Assembly: GCA_027625915.1 (NCBI GenBank)
Contig: JANTQA010000008.1
Span: 12,587,001 to 12,651,000 of the forward strand
Direction: 5' to 3'
Source: Anaeramoeba flamelloides
Taxonomy: Eukaryota > Metamonada > Anaeramoebidae
Length of the DNA: 64,000 bases
A program made the translations under genes and the position numbers. Below are positions 34,776 through 47,500 of this stretch, in pieces (the first letter of the stretch is position 1; each line of letters opens with the position of its first letter). The notes under the pieces were generated by a model that searched no databases, was not told the DNA's origin, and saw only the letters and a program-made list of their open reading frames with translations.

Positions 34776-36147
34776 TTATTTTTGTTTCAAAGTAGAGTTT
34801 AAAAGATTATAGGAAGTTTCAAGATCAAAGAGTAATTGTCTTGACTGTTCATTTGAAAGTTCGTCGGAAGCCATCATTGTGTTAAGCGTTTTCAACCATT
34901 TAGTGATCCTGACTTTGCCATCAAAGTCTGGCTTTAATTTGTCTATTTTGTTTAATGAGTTTAAAAGATCGGACAGCACTGGTTGGAGTTGATCCACAGC
35001 AATCATATTTAATTTTACACTTTAGAGAAAAAGAGTTGTTGGATAAAAAAAAAAAAAAAAAAATTAATAAAAAGACAAAAAAAAAGACAAAAGATAAAAG
35101 ATAAAAGATAAAAAATAAAAGACAAAAGAAAAAAAAAAAAAAATTGAAATATTACCTATCCATTGCTGTAATAAAAAAAGAAGCTGTTTGGAAAATAAAA
35201 ACACCTGATTCGCCTTGCTCTTTTTCGTAATTGTTACCGTGAATTATTGTTGAAGGGACACCCTGTTCGATCAAAGTTTTTTCAGCGGCCTTGCAGTTCA
35301 TACCATAATTGTTCATCCATTGGCTTACATTTTCAATTTTCATTCCCACAGAATCGAGCGCAACTTTGAATTGGCTGATCAATTTGCCACACTCCTTGGT
35401 ATAATTTTCGCTGCTGATGGCATCGCGAACATAGGCCCTTTCTAAATACTCAACAGTCTTAATGATCGAATAAAGATTTGCAAAGTTGTCAACTTTTTCT
35501 CTTTCTTTGGTGTTTGTGAAAAGTTTGAGTGGCTTTGTAATGGTTTGGGTTGCTTGTTTAAGTAAATTCACGTCGATTTTGGTTTTTGGTCCAAATTTTT
35601 GTGTTTCTTTTTTCTGTTTAACTTGTTGCTGCTGTTGGAATTGTTGTTGTTTTTGTTGCTGCTGTTGCATTTGCTGCTGCTTTTGGAATTGTTGTTGTTT
35701 TTTTTGCTGCTGTTGCATTTGCTGCTGCGTTGTTTTGTTTGTGGTTTTTGTTTGCTGTGTTTTGTTATTTTGGCCTTGGTTTTGGTACTGGTATTGGTTG
35801 TTATAATTCATTTGGTTGCTTTGCATATTATTTGTGTTGTAATAGTTCATCTGGTTTTGGCCTTGGTTTTGGTATTGGTATTGGTTATTGTTATAATTCA
35901 TTTGGTTGTTTTGCATATTATTTGTGTTGTAATAGTTCATCTGGTTTTGGCCTTGGTTTTGATTGTAATAGGGATTATTATAATTCATTTGATTGTTTTG
36001 CATATTCTTTGTGTTGGAATAGTTCATCTGGTTTTGGTTCATGTGGTTCATTGTGTTTTGATAGCCATAGGTGTTGTTGTAATTGGTATTGTTTGTTGTG
36101 TTAGTGTTTCCTGTTTGGTTTGATCCAAAGGAATATGGGTTGGTCAT
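34776..36147 (-). CDS. VPS28: VPS28, ESCRT-I subunit, with long Gln/Asn-rich N-terminus
   Basis: Exons 36147-35156 and 35019-34776 (136 bp intron, ATGGATAG|GTAAT to CTAAAG|TGTAAA) give about 411 residues. Residues ~1-180 are low complexity: imperfect NQMNYYNTNNMQ-type repeats, then long Gln runs. Residues ~210-330 match the VPS28 core (KEREKVDNFANLYSIIKTVE, LERAYV, a Tyr/Cys-rich helix, FFITAMD). Residues ~338-411 match the C-terminal four-helix domain (IAVDQLQPVLSDLLNSLNKI, DFDGKVRITKWL, MMASDEL, RQLLFDLETSYN). VPS28 binds the ESCRT-I core through its N-terminal domain and ESCRT-II or ESCRT-III factors through its C-terminal domain, in sorting of ubiquitinated cargo into endosomal vesicles. 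Human VPS28 is about 220 residues and starts almost directly at the core, so the N-terminus is an unusual addition. Confidence 0.96.
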
Positions 36148-37025
36148 TTGAATTTGGATTCAAGGTTTTAAGGAAAAATTCCCAAATAAAAAACAAAAGA
36201 AAAAATAAAAAAATAAATTTTGTAAATTTTCTTATTTTCCAAGTTGGCGTGTTTCTTGTGAGGTAGTTTCCGAAAACTTTACAGTTTGGTTCTTTTCAAC
36301 TCTTAATTAAAACCAGAACAAATAATTTCACTACTTTTGCAATTTATTAAATTGTCCTTAAAACGTTTTGATTCAATCCTCATTTAAATTGTGAAATCAG
36401 ACTCATTGTAAGATTCTCGAATTAGTATCAGAAAAACATTTTTTGTTGTGTTTTTGATAAAGAAAAAATTAAATGAAATTTTTAGATTCGTAAAACTTGA
36501 ACACCTTATTGAGAAAGGTGAAAATGGTATCGAAAAATAATGACGATTTTCTGAGCTTTAAAAATGAAGATCATTTCAAACACTCAATAAACAACTCTAA
36601 CTTTTAAAGATCGAATTGTCTCTGAGTCTTGGTCATTGAGTTACTTTAAATTGTTCAATTTTCGTTACAAATCAGAACAGTCTTTTAAAGCAGTTGTGGT
36701 TGTCTCTTTGTTTTTTGGCTTTTTGTGTTGATTCTTTTGGTTTTCTTTTTTAATTGAAGTTCTCAACAACTCTTTTGAGAGATGATATTTATTCTTTTTG
36801 ATTTTTTGAACAGAAACGATCCTTTCAAATACTCAATACATTTGATTTCTTTTGGAAAATTTCATTTCAAAACCCAATTGTTAGTCAACAATTTAAATTG
36901 GGTTCGAGGTATTTCTTGAAAGATTACAAGGGATTTTGTTTTCAAAGAACTCAATGAAAATAAAATTCAAAAAAAAAAAGTTGAAAAGTAGTTAACAAAA
37001 GAAAAAATGATCTTTGTAAGTTGAT

Positions 37026-37479
37026 ATCACGACAAGAATAGCACAAAAATTGTAGTCACTTTTTTTCCTTAGCAACACTTTGTTTTTTTAAAATTGTTCC
37101 AAATTTTGAAAGGAATTTGAAGATCACAATGTAACAACTTTCAATTTAAAAGTTTTTACAAGTTATACTTTTAAAAACATTGTAATTTAAACAACTTTCC
37201 AATTTTTGGTTTTTCTTTAAAAAGAGTTTCAGGTTATTGAAAGTTTACAAATATTTTTCTTTTTGATAACTTTCAAAAATTTCAATTAAATTCAAAATGC
37301 TATCTTTTGTTAATTATTATTTTTATCCCTTTTTTTGGCTTACAAAAGTTTGTACCAAGTATTTGAAATTTGAAACAATATGAAAGAATATCAGAGACTG
37401 AAATCTTGCAGACTGTCAGCCTGAAAGTTCGAAAAAGTCTTGAAAGTATTTGTATGGATTGTGCTATTCTTGTCGTGAT
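37026..37479. repeat. 21 bp perfect inverted pair 412 bp apart
   Basis: ATCACGACAAGAATAGCACAA at 37026-37046 has its exact complement at 37459-37479. The sequences just inside and outside the pair do not match. It is too long for chance, but its nature is unknown. Confidence 0.7.
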
Positions 37480-38179
37480 AAAATGATCAGATCTCTCAAA
37501 AAGATTCCATTTTTGGAATTTTTTGAATCTCAAAAATCAAAATTTGGAATCATAATATTAAAATGATTACAATGAAACCAATTTTTTTCAAATATTTTTC
37601 ACATGTTAAATTACCTTTGAAGTATACATTTTTCAAAAAATATTAAAAATTATTTTATTCTGATTAAATGGAATCAAAAAACGAATTTTTATTTGGTACC
37701 AAAACTCTATAAAAAAAAAAGAATCTTTTGATTCCATTTCAAAGTCAAATAATTTTCTTATCAGTAATAAACATATAAAAAAATTCAGGATTGATGAAAA
37801 GATGATGAAAACTAAAATTTAAGAAGAAAAACCTCAAATAAATATTTTTTTGAAAAATATTAAATTCTTTTTGAAAATTGAGTTAATAAAAAAAATTATT
37901 AATTATTAAATCTTGAGAATGATGTGATTTCTGAAAAACCAAATGTAAACAAGAAATGAGTTGGAATTTATCATTTAAAGAAAAAAAGAATCATTTTGAA
38001 TTCATGGAATCAAAAAAAGAATTATTTTGATTTGTTTTTTGAAAAAGAGTCAAAATGTGAACTCTGAAAATGATTGATCTTCTTGGTCTGTGGATTTATA
38101 AGATAGTAATCGGAACTGAAATAAGATATCCAACTTTTATCAAAATTTGACCTCACCAGAAAAAAACAAAGTAGTATTA

Positions 38180-38586
38180 CTGTTGTGGAAAAAAAGTGAA
38201 AAACGGTTTTTAATTGGGGATATACTGAAAACAAAAACTAAAATCAATTAAAACAAGAAACCAATTAACTCCAAATAAGAATCCATTATATTATTTTCAA
38301 TCAAACCAACAAACACACTTTAAATCTACTTTCTTCTTGAAATTGTTTGTGTTGGTTTTCGAGATGTCAAGAAGAGTCAATTTTTTGAACAAATTTTTAA
38401 TAATTGTTTAACATATAAAAGCCCTCAGACCAAAAGATAGTATTTAAAAAAACTGTTATTGTGTTGAGTACTACATTTTGTCTTTATTTATTTATTTATT
38501 CTTTTATTAATTGATCTTACTTTTCATTTTCATTTTTGATTAAGGTTCCCAATTAAAAACAGTGTTTAACTTTTTTTCCACAACAG
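38180..38586. mobile_element. CTGTTG-end MITE, copy 2
   Basis: Terminal inverted repeats are CTGTTGTGGAAAAAAAGTG and its complement ending CCACAACAG, followed inside by GGTTTTTAATTGGG. The internal AAATCAATTAAAACAAG and CACTTTAAATCTACTTTCTT segments are shared with 29045-29550. Three-base flanks are TTA and TAA. Non-coding. Confidence 0.75.
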
Positions 38587-38904
38587 TAATCAATTTATTC
38601 CAATATTCTCATGTTTGAAATTTTGAATACAGAGTTTAAAACACAAACAACTTCACCTATACAACTATAAAAAAAAAAGACGAGAAAATTATCCATATTA
38701 AGCTAAGGTTTTAAAAATTGTTTCCTAGGTGAAAATTTTCTCAAAAAGCACATTTTTCTTAACTTCTTTTTATTTTTTGTGTACGATAACTTTTACAATT
38801 TTCGAAAATATTTTATTTTTTCGTTCTGAGATCTTAACGAATAATTATTTGTGAGATTTACCAATACCCATCCTCGGATTGAAACACATAGGGCCACCCA
38901 ACTT

Positions 38905-39335
38905 TAAATTCCAAAAGTGTTTCTTAATTGACAACCTTAATCAAAACTGAAAATGAAAAGTAAGATCAATTAATAAAAGAATAAATAAATAAATAAAGAC
39001 AAAATGAAGGATTCCAACACAATAACAGCTTTTTTAATACTATCTTAGTAATGAGCGTTTCTCTTTGATTTATCGTCATTAAATATTTGTTGGGAAAAAT
39101 TGGATACTTTAGAAATCTCGAAAACAAATCCTCAATGATTATCAGAATAAAGGAGATTTAAATTGTGTTGGTTAATTTGATTGATAATAATATAATTGAT
39201 TTTTATCTTGCATATTATTTGTTTCTTCATTTAAATGATCTTTCATTTTGTTTTCTAGAAAGGTTTCAAATAAACAATTACAATTATAAACAGTCTTGAA
39301 CTTTTTTTCTTGTTTTTTTTCCCCGAATAGTAACA
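38905..39335. mobile_element. Inverted relative of the 38180 MITE
   Basis: It contains AAAAGTAAGATCAATTAATA and AATAAATAAATAAATAAAGA, the complement of the internal part of 38180-38586, and then AACACAATAACAG. The terminal repeats are eroded. Together the pair could fold back on itself. Confidence 0.6.
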
Positions 39336-40762
39336 ATCAATTAAAGACAGCTTGTAGTTATTTTCCAACTTCAGAACAACAAAAACTAATAAAGGATAAA
39401 GTTACTAATCACAAAATAGTGGTTATTCAAGGAACGGCTTTTATCAAAAAAAATTTCAAATTTTGGAAGAAAATAAAAAGAAGTAAAAGCCAGTTCATCA
39501 GATCTTTATCTTCACTTTCAATTCTTGATACCATTGTAATGAACACAGATTGGGGGAAACGAAGACAACCTTTAATTTGATGAGCTTATTTAGGTATTTA
39601 AATTTTTTTTAAAAATTTTTTGCGAATTTCTGTAATCTGTGAACTTTTTTCGAAATTATCGTTTAAGAGAAACTTCTAAATTCAGGAAGTGTTTTTAAGA
39701 CAAAACCTAGTCTCTCTTTATTCATAAGATTTGATTTGAAGACATCTCAAGCAATCAACTTTTTATTTATTTGATCTGTATTTTTTTTCGTCACAAATAA
39801 AAGTGAAAAAATGTTGAAAAAATACTTATTTTTTTTGAAATAAAATCAGAGCAATCATCATAACAATTATACCTTTTGATGATCTTAATGAAACTTTTAA
39901 GACAAATTTTGTTTTTCCGAAACAAAAGGGTAAAACAACATACATTTAATATTTTTATAAAAGTGGCATTCAGAATGAAAATAAAGTATTTTTTACTTTG
40001 GACAAAAAAATAAAAATTATTTTCAACTGAAGAGTTTTTTTTTTTTTTTTTTTTGAAATTGTATCAAATTTGAGTTCTGAAATAAATTTACAATCAAGAG
40101 TAAATGTTCCCAATTTGAATCATTCAATTCAAATTTTTAGAAAAAAAGAGATTCAATAAGATCTTGGAATAAGATAATAAAAAGGATTTAAATTATTGAA
40201 GAGGATTTGAGATAAATTTCAAAAAAGGTGTTTATAGAAGAGATTCTTTTTTGAGTTCACACTTTTGTTCAAGATTTTTACGATTTTTTTTTTTTGGTAG
40301 ATCTTGAAAAAGTGAAAAAATAATTAAGGATTTTACATTTTGGAAAAATATAACGATTTAATAAAATAATTTACCCTAACCCTAAAAATCTATAACCTCA
40401 TTGATCCAGAATGTTTTTATCATAATTATTTTTGATTACATAAAATCTTATTTTTCTTTTTTGATTGAGTCGAAAATTTATCGTAACAAGTTTGAATACT
40501 AAATCTAATTTCGATAAATTTTTTTTGAATAGAATAAATTCCGTAAAAAAAGCCCAAAAATTATTTTTTAGGCTCGTTTCAGAAACATCTTCTCAAGACA
40601 AAAACAAAAATCAAAAAAAAATTTTTGCCATAAAATAATCAAAATTAGTAAAAATAGTCTTTTATTTATTTTTTTTTAATTTCCTTCAACTTTTTTCGTT
40701 GTTAAATTCTTATTTTTTGTGTTTTTGAGGAATTAATAAATTATCTTTGATTCAAAAATTAA

Positions 40763-42235
40763 ATGGCAAAAAATATCCGATGTTCTAATGAAAATTGTAG
40801 AACCGAAATAACACCAACTTGGAGAAAAATTGGAACAAAACCTTATTGCAATGCATGTGCTGTGTATGCAAAAAGACATAATGGTAAAAATCGCCCTCTT
40901 TCTCAAGTACAAAACGACAACAATAAACTGATCAAAAAGATCATAACAATCAACCGACCGAGGAAATACATGAAAGAAAATACAAATAAAAGAAAAAATT
41001 ATAAAACTACAAGAACAAACAAATTCACGTTTGTCTTTAAAAACACAGACGTAAAACAGAAAAACAAGAAAAATACGTATGAGAGAAAAGTTGAATTTAG
41101 AAAAGAAAAAGAAAAAGAAAAAGAAAAAGGTGAACAAGAAGAAGAAGAAGAAGAAGAATATGTCAACAACTATAAATATGACAATGATGAAAATGAAGAT
41201 GATTCTGATTATAATGAAGAAGAAGAAGACGACGGCGATGACGACGAAGAGTACAACTACAACGAAGATGATAGCGATGTTTATCAAGAAGAAGAATCTC
41301 AAAATGAAAATGAAAAAGAAAAAGAACCAGAAAGAGGAAATGAAGATGAAAAGTCTGAAGAATTTTTCAGGAATTACAAAGGTAGTCTAATGCTCAAAGA
41401 ATTACTCAACGAGCAAAAAACTTGTGAAGTTAACAGGGAAAATCAAGTTTTTAATTCCACTTACAGAAAAAGAAAAAAAAAATTTAATAAAAGGGGAACA
41501 AAAACCAAAAAAAAACCCAAATCTTGTACAGAACCCTTCAAATCAACGAGTTATCTTAAAAAAGAAAGCAAACCTAAGCAAAGTCGCCTTGGTGACTCAA
41601 ACCAAATCCTTAAAAAAAAATCCATTTCTCCTTTTTTCCACAAATCAAAGAGTGAGAACGAAATGGACTCAAATGATAATAGGAATCGGAGTAACCGTAT
41701 ACACAGGATTCAGGAGACAAACAAGAACTTTATTGGGCACAATTTAAATATCACCACGAGATTAAATAACTCTTCTAGCATGATTTTTGATACCAACTCA
41801 TCTTTTTTAACAACGTCAGAGTCTTCAACGTCCTTTGATCATGATCTCCAAGAGGACATTTTTAAATTTTCTTCTCGGACCAAGAAGAGAAAGAAGCTCA
41901 GGAAACGGCGCAAAAAACAAATTGTCTCTGAAATGGAGAATAAATCTGTACCCTTTAAAAGAAATGAGTGTGTAGCAATCCGCTCCAATGAAAACCAAGA
42001 AATATTTGCAATTATTAAAGGATTTTACAGATCAATAAAAAGCAATAATATTTATATCAAAGTTCGGTGGCTTTTACCAAAAATACACCCTTTCCATCCG
42101 CAGTGGAAACTCTTGGACACTAAACGTCTTCAAAAATCCGATTTCCAAATGGGGGAACTCGAACATATTTATCAACCAATTAGTTCAGTAACTCGGAAAT
42201 TAAATTTCAGATTTGAAGATGAAAAAATATATTAA
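40763..42235 (+). CDS. GATA zinc-finger protein with a C-terminal GATAD1/BAH-like domain
   Basis: A single exon of 490 residues. Residues 7-32 form a GATA-type finger, C-x4-C-x16-C-x2-C (Cys7, 12, 29, 32), with TPTWRK before and YCNACAVYAKRHNGKNRP at its end. The first pair spacing is C-x4-C instead of the usual C-x2-C. Residues ~115-200 are highly acidic (Glu/Asp runs), followed by basic Lys/Arg-rich stretches. Residues ~402-485 (VAIRSNENQEIFAIIKGFYR, VRWLLPK, ELEHIYQP) resemble the C-terminal domain of animal GATAD1, where an I-x-GF...WLIP...EY pattern occurs; GATAD1 associates with histone deacetylase complexes on H3K4me3 chromatin. The finger plus this tail suggests a chromatin-bound regulator in the nucleus; the orthology is inferred by eye. 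The start at 40763 is the first ATG before the finger. Confidence 0.85.
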   Translation: MAKNIRCSNENCRTEITPTWRKIGTKPYCNACAVYAKRHNGKNRPLSQVQNDNNKLIKKIITINRPRKYMKENTNKRKNYKTTRTNKFTFVFKNTDVKQKNKKNTYERKVEFRKEKEKEKEKGEQEEEEEEEYVNNYKYDNDENEDDSDYNEEEEDDGDDDEEYNYNEDDSDVYQEEESQNENEKEKEPERGNEDEKSEEFFRNYKGSLMLKELLNEQKTCEVNRENQVFNSTYRKRKKKFNKRGTKTKKKPKSCTEPFKSTSYLKKESKPKQSRLGDSNQILKKKSISPFFHKSKSENEMDSNDNRNRSNRIHRIQETNKNFIGHNLNITTRLNNSSSMIFDTNSSFLTTSESSTSFDHDLQEDIFKFSSRTKKRKKLRKRRKKQIVSEMENKSVPFKRNECVAIRSNENQEIFAIIKGFYRSIKSNNIYIKVRWLLPKIHPFHPQWKLLDTKRLQKSDFQMGELEHIYQPISSVTRKLNFRFEDEKIY

Positions 42236-44598
42236 TTGCCATATTTCGGGAAACCGGATATTTGAAAAATTAGAAGACCAATTTTTATTCACCAAGGTTC
42301 TTATTTTGCTGAGTTACAAATCCGAAATTCTAAATTATTGTTTCATTAATGAAATTTATAGCGAGACAAATATTTAGTTATTCAGAGTTTGTAAATTTTA
42401 CGGTATTAATCAACTACCGATCTTAAATTAAATTATCGACACTATATTTCTTGAAATAACTATGAATAATTCTTTATTAAAGATATAATTATTAAAAATA
42501 TCCATACTTTAATAATTCATCTTAACACAAAATAATTGTTAATGTGAATTCAAAAATTATATTAATTTGTATAAAAACGAAATTATATTTTTAATTTTTA
42601 AAAAAATAATCGATTAATAAAAAGGTTATTATTAAGAAATACTTTTAATTTATTTTACTTTAAATCTGCTAAATTTGAAATTATTTTAATTTTTTTAGTT
42701 TTTATGAGTAATGTTTACCAACCCAGGTTAGTTCATATGTCGCAACAATTTAAATAAATATAGAAATCGTTTAAAAAGAAGTTTTCAAATATAAAAACAC
42801 AAACAAGATGAAAACGGGAATTATTTGTTTACACACACTGGTATGAAAAAATAAAATTGAAAAAAAAAATTTATACTTAAACTCTACATTCATTAATATT
42901 TCATTATTGTTTATCGAGTTTATTCAAAACATAATCATCATTGCAGTTCTTAAAAATCTTAGACTGTTATATTTATTGCTATTAATAGTACTACGATTAT
43001 TAAAAGTCTCTTGTCTCGAAAAAATGGTCTAATTTGGGGTAAAAATTTTAAATGGTTTGACAATGAATTTTCTTTAAACTCAACTTTGTGATATTTTTTT
43101 GAGAAATAATAGTTATAATTTGAAAACGCCCCACTCATTAAAAATAAACTCAGATAACGAAAAAATAAATAACAAATGAAAAATCTTTTGGTACCTAGAT
43201 TTTCTAGGATTCAAAAAAAATAAAGAAAATCAATTATTATGCCCAATTATCTAAAATCCTGGAAAAAAGGTCCAAATTATTATATTTTTTTCCAGAATTT
43301 AACAGAATATGCTGAAATATTGGATTTTGTTTGATTTTTTAAATTGTGGGAAACATAAAAAAAGCTTACTAGGTTTTTTTTAATTTTAATTTGAAAATAA
43401 TAAATAATTCTTAAATAGTGAAAATAATGGATTCTCCTTTGAAAATATAAAACGAAGATTTAAATTTCAAAGAATGATAATAAAATGATCTCATAAAAAT
43501 AAAATAAAAATATTTAAATTTTTTACTATCAAATTTGACTTTTATATTATTGGAAAATTGGATTTATCAAATCAAATTTTCAAATGTCTTTAAAAATAAT
43601 TTTTGATCAAAGGTCTTTTCTTCACCAATAATGTGTATTTTAAAATAATTTTCTATAAATTGAATATTTTTATATCTGATACACAAGTAAAAATTTAAAC
43701 CTGTTTAAAAAATTGAGTTTTTAGGGTAGGTAGTGGTGTAATGATTGTAAAAGTATATAAAATATATTATATAAATATTGAAAATACATATTGGTTTTTG
43801 TAATTAAGATCTACTAATTGAAGAACGAAAATCTATTTTTTTTTATGTTTTTTGAGTTTTTTTTTTTCCTTTTTAAAAATACACAAACCGCCGATACATC
43901 TCACTTAGGACTGGATAATTATTGTCAAAAATAATTTTCAGAAAAGGAAAAAAAAAAAAATTGTAGTTTTTATAACTATTTAATACCAATCAAAAAACAA
44001 CCAACCTTTCATGTACTATTAATCTCAAAAAATCAACAATGAAAAATAAGTACACTTTTAGAAAAAATAACAAAGAGTGGCACCCAATTTCCAATTTAAT
44101 TAGTTAGAAAATATATTTTTGAAATTAAATATATCTATTTTACAGTGTAACGCTTTGACACTTTTGAGTTCTTGAAGATTTTTTTTATTCATTTTTTTCA
44201 TTTCTCACTGCGTTATTTTTTTCTCAAAGACTGTTACAAAATTCTTTATATATAGAATTTAGAAGGTTAAAATATAATCACAATTTAGATTAAATCAAAT
44301 TAAATCGATTGTGTACTAAAAGAAAACAATTTGATTTAATTAAAGTACTGTAACCCTATTACATCTATAAAATATGAAATATGTCGTTTTTTTATCAGAA
44401 TTTGGATTTTTTAAATCAAGAATTCTTTTATACTTTATTTGATTAATTGAATTTTTTTTCAACTTGATCCTCTCAATTTTTTTTTTTTATTATTTGAATT
44501 TGGTCTATGTATCCTATTAAATTTTTTTTTATTATTTTTAGAAAATTTATTGAATTTTTTTAAATTTTTTTTTAATTGAATTAAATTTTTGATAATAG
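42236..44598. other. Spacer upstream of the large unknown gene
   Basis: It holds a hairpin element (43195-43385). ATGAAAACGGGAATTATTTG at 42808, followed by CACACTG|GTATGA, could be a tiny first exon of the next gene, but its phase does not fit exon 44599. A 23 bp stretch near 43905 (CTTAGGACTGGATAATTATT) resembles one at 27190. No other gene is seen. Confidence 0.45.
43195..43385. repeat. Modular hairpin element, copy 10 (diverged)
   Basis: It has a CCTAGATTTTCTAGGATTC start, a CCAGAATTTAACAGAATATG half-module with its partner TTTTTTAAATTGTGGG, and a right end ACTAGGTTTTTTTTAATTTT. Tags are lost. Confidence 0.55.
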
Positions 44599-47500
44599 AT
44601 ATCCTTCTGAATTTATTTACAAGTTATTTGAATTATGTAAACCAAAAGAAATGAAATTTCACAATACTCTTTTTGGTTTCAACTCACACCTTGGGTATGG
44701 AACAAATCCATGGTAAGTGACTTAGACCATTAAAGAAAATTATTATTTCTGATATAATTTTTTTCCATTTTTCTTGAAGAATTAATCAATTTTTCAAAAA
44801 ACTTGAGTTTTGACAAAACTTATTTTTAAAATTTCTTCCTATGTTTATTTTGAAGAGTTTTGTAAGAGAGGTTATGAAAGCAGAAAAAAAAACCAAAAAG
44901 CAAAAAATGTTGTTTTTATTCTCCAATACCCGATCTTTTTTTCGTAAAAAAATACTCACCAATATGAACACTTTAAAGGAAGAAGATTGAAAATTCATTA
45001 AACTACCACCATCCTTTAACTTAAAAAGAGTATTTTCTCTGGTATAATCTTAAAATAAGGATAGTTGTGTGATAAACGTGTAGTAGAATTCAGAAGTAAG
45101 TAAAAATCTTTAAATTAGAAACCAAAAATAAGGAAGTCAAATTTTCTTATTTCAAGATCAATAAAATATTTTTCAAATAATTTTCTGTTATTTTTTCAAT
45201 TTTTGATTAGAATTTGTTTCTTTTTTTTCATTCAATGAGCGATTTTGTCAAAAAACAACAACCAAATTTAATTAGTGGTCAAAACAAAAGTAAATTACTC
45301 TCGCACCAAAGCCGTATATTCAAGTATTTCTGATTCTATTAATTCTTTTTTTCTTCTTTTGTTTCAAAAAAATAAAAAACTAATTTAGATTTCGCCAAAT
45401 GGGGTGTTCCAAAAATTGATCCCTTCGAAGAAATTCCAACTCCGAAGATGAAAACTGAGGATCGGTGTCCTTTCTTTATAAGTTCAAAAGGCTTAGTTTT
45501 TGACAAGTATTATAATCTCATCGATAATTATCAAAAAGAAAAAGAGCAAAACGAAAAAAAAAAAGAAAAAGAACAACAAACAGAACAAGAGAGCACAAGC
45601 CAACAAAACGATCCCATTGGCAGTTCAGAAAACAACAACAAATTTTATCGTGAAAAACACTCACCAAATAACATCTTTGCACTCAAACCATTCCCCCAGG
45701 TCGACAATTTTGAAAAATTTGATGACTATGAAAAGGCTGTTTTAGATTGGGAATTACAAACAAAATCGCAGATAGGCTATTTACAATTACCCCAAACAAT
45801 AAGTAGAGTTTATTATCGTCCTGCGGTTGTAAAATCAGAAGTAAGCCATTTTCGACTTTCAAATGTGAATCATGTTTTCAAAATTTAAATCCAAAATATT
45901 TTTCTTATTTTGAATTTCACCTCTTTCCAATTAATTCTTTTTTTTTTTGTTAAATTACTTTTTCTCGAAAATTTCTTCTGTGAAAACAATCCTTTCTGTT
46001 TAAATGGTTTTTTTTTTTTTTTTTTTTTTTATTCAATTCCATCTTTTACCCACTTAAACCAGGACAACCAATATGCCAATTTTTCCTCTCGAAACTCATT
46101 AACTTCCCAAGGAGATAGGTCTTCCAAAGTAAGAAAGAATGGATCAGAATCAAGCATTTCAATAAGTAGTATCAATTATGAAGGATTTCAGAATAATGGG
46201 TTAAACCAGGTACTATTTTTTTGTTTTTTTATTTTTTTCCTTTATTTGGTAAAGAAAAATTTTACCAAAAACTTTTTTTTTCTTTTCCTCAAAATTTCGA
46301 GAAAAATGAAAAACAAACACACACCTTATTAATAAGAGTAGTGAAGAAACCACAACCAATAGGGTCTAATATATTGAATGATCATAAAATTTACTTATTT
46401 TTGACAGAATAAAATAAAAAAGTGAAGGCATTAGGGAATTGATGAAAAAAAAGAGATGATAAGTATTGAAAACATTTTTGACAACAATACTGAAATTGCA
46501 AATGTACAATTTATATATACTCCCCCCTTTCCCTATAAATAAACATTTTAAACACAATACTACTTCTATTTTCAAAATTATTACCAAATATAAAAAATAT
46601 TTTAACTGTTGAGAGAAAAAAGTTAGACACAGAAAAATGGTTGGACACCATTTTTAATTGACAACATTAGTAAAATTGAAAATCAAATCCTATTGATAAC
46701 TAGGTGACTTTAATATAAATCCAGCTTTAAAGGTGTTACAAGTTCATTAATCTGTGGTTTATGTAGAATACTCATTTGAATGGATGATAACTAAAGTAGA
46801 TCATGCTATTTTAACAAAAATCCAAGTTCTAGTAAAGTTTACTATTAATTCTGAAAATGGTAAATTTTAAACTTGATTTAGATTATAAGAGATAAGGTTT
46901 TGAAAAAGTAGAATTACATTAATCTTTATTCTAATAAGTAGATTATTGTTATTTTCTTTAGTTATTTCACAAATGATTGAAATTAAAAATCATTTTCAAT
47001 AATGTTTCCAATTAAAAATGGTGTCCAACCATTTTTCTGTGTCCAACATTTTTCTCTCAACAGTAAGTTTTACAATCCCAGAAATTTGAAAAAAAAATTA
47101 TCTTGTTTCGTTTGTAGTGACCACTTGTTAATTTGGTTCTTAGCTGATCGATCTTTTGCTTGGTATGGGTTTTAATAGTGGTTCAAAATGGCAATTTTTG
47201 ACAATTTATTTTTTTTTTTTCCGAAATCCAAATTAAAGAATATAAGATTAATATATCGTAAGGTAAGTTATAAAAAAATGTGATTTGTGGGTTTTTGATT
47301 GAAATTTTGGTTTAGGTTTGGTTTTATTTGGATCTTTTATATAGATTTTTTTTTATTTCGTTAATTGAATAAAAAGTAAACCAAATTTTTCTTCTACAAC
47401 CCAAAAATCAAAATTTATTCTTAAACACCTTCCAACCTATTATATTAATCTTTTCAATTCGGATTTCGGAAAAAAACAAAATAAATTGTCAAAAATTGCC

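Larger units (their letters stand above)
36148..40762. other. Spacer between divergent VPS28 and GATAD1-like genes
   Basis: It holds a 21 bp inverted pair (37026-37046 and 37459-37479), two MITE copies in opposite orientation (38180-38586 and about 38905-39335), and two telomere-like CCCTAA units (40373-40385). I see no gene; short open frames at 37300-37533, 38022-38234 and 39296-39580 are not convincing. Confidence 0.55.

Noticed and set aside
35486..36123. Three overlapping plus-strand open frames rich in Cys, Leu and Val
   Set aside because: They are antisense shadows of the Gln/Asn-rich VPS28 coding repeat.
40733..41302. Minus-strand frame rich in Phe and Ile
   Set aside because: Antisense shadow of the Lys/Glu-rich part of the GATAD1-like gene.
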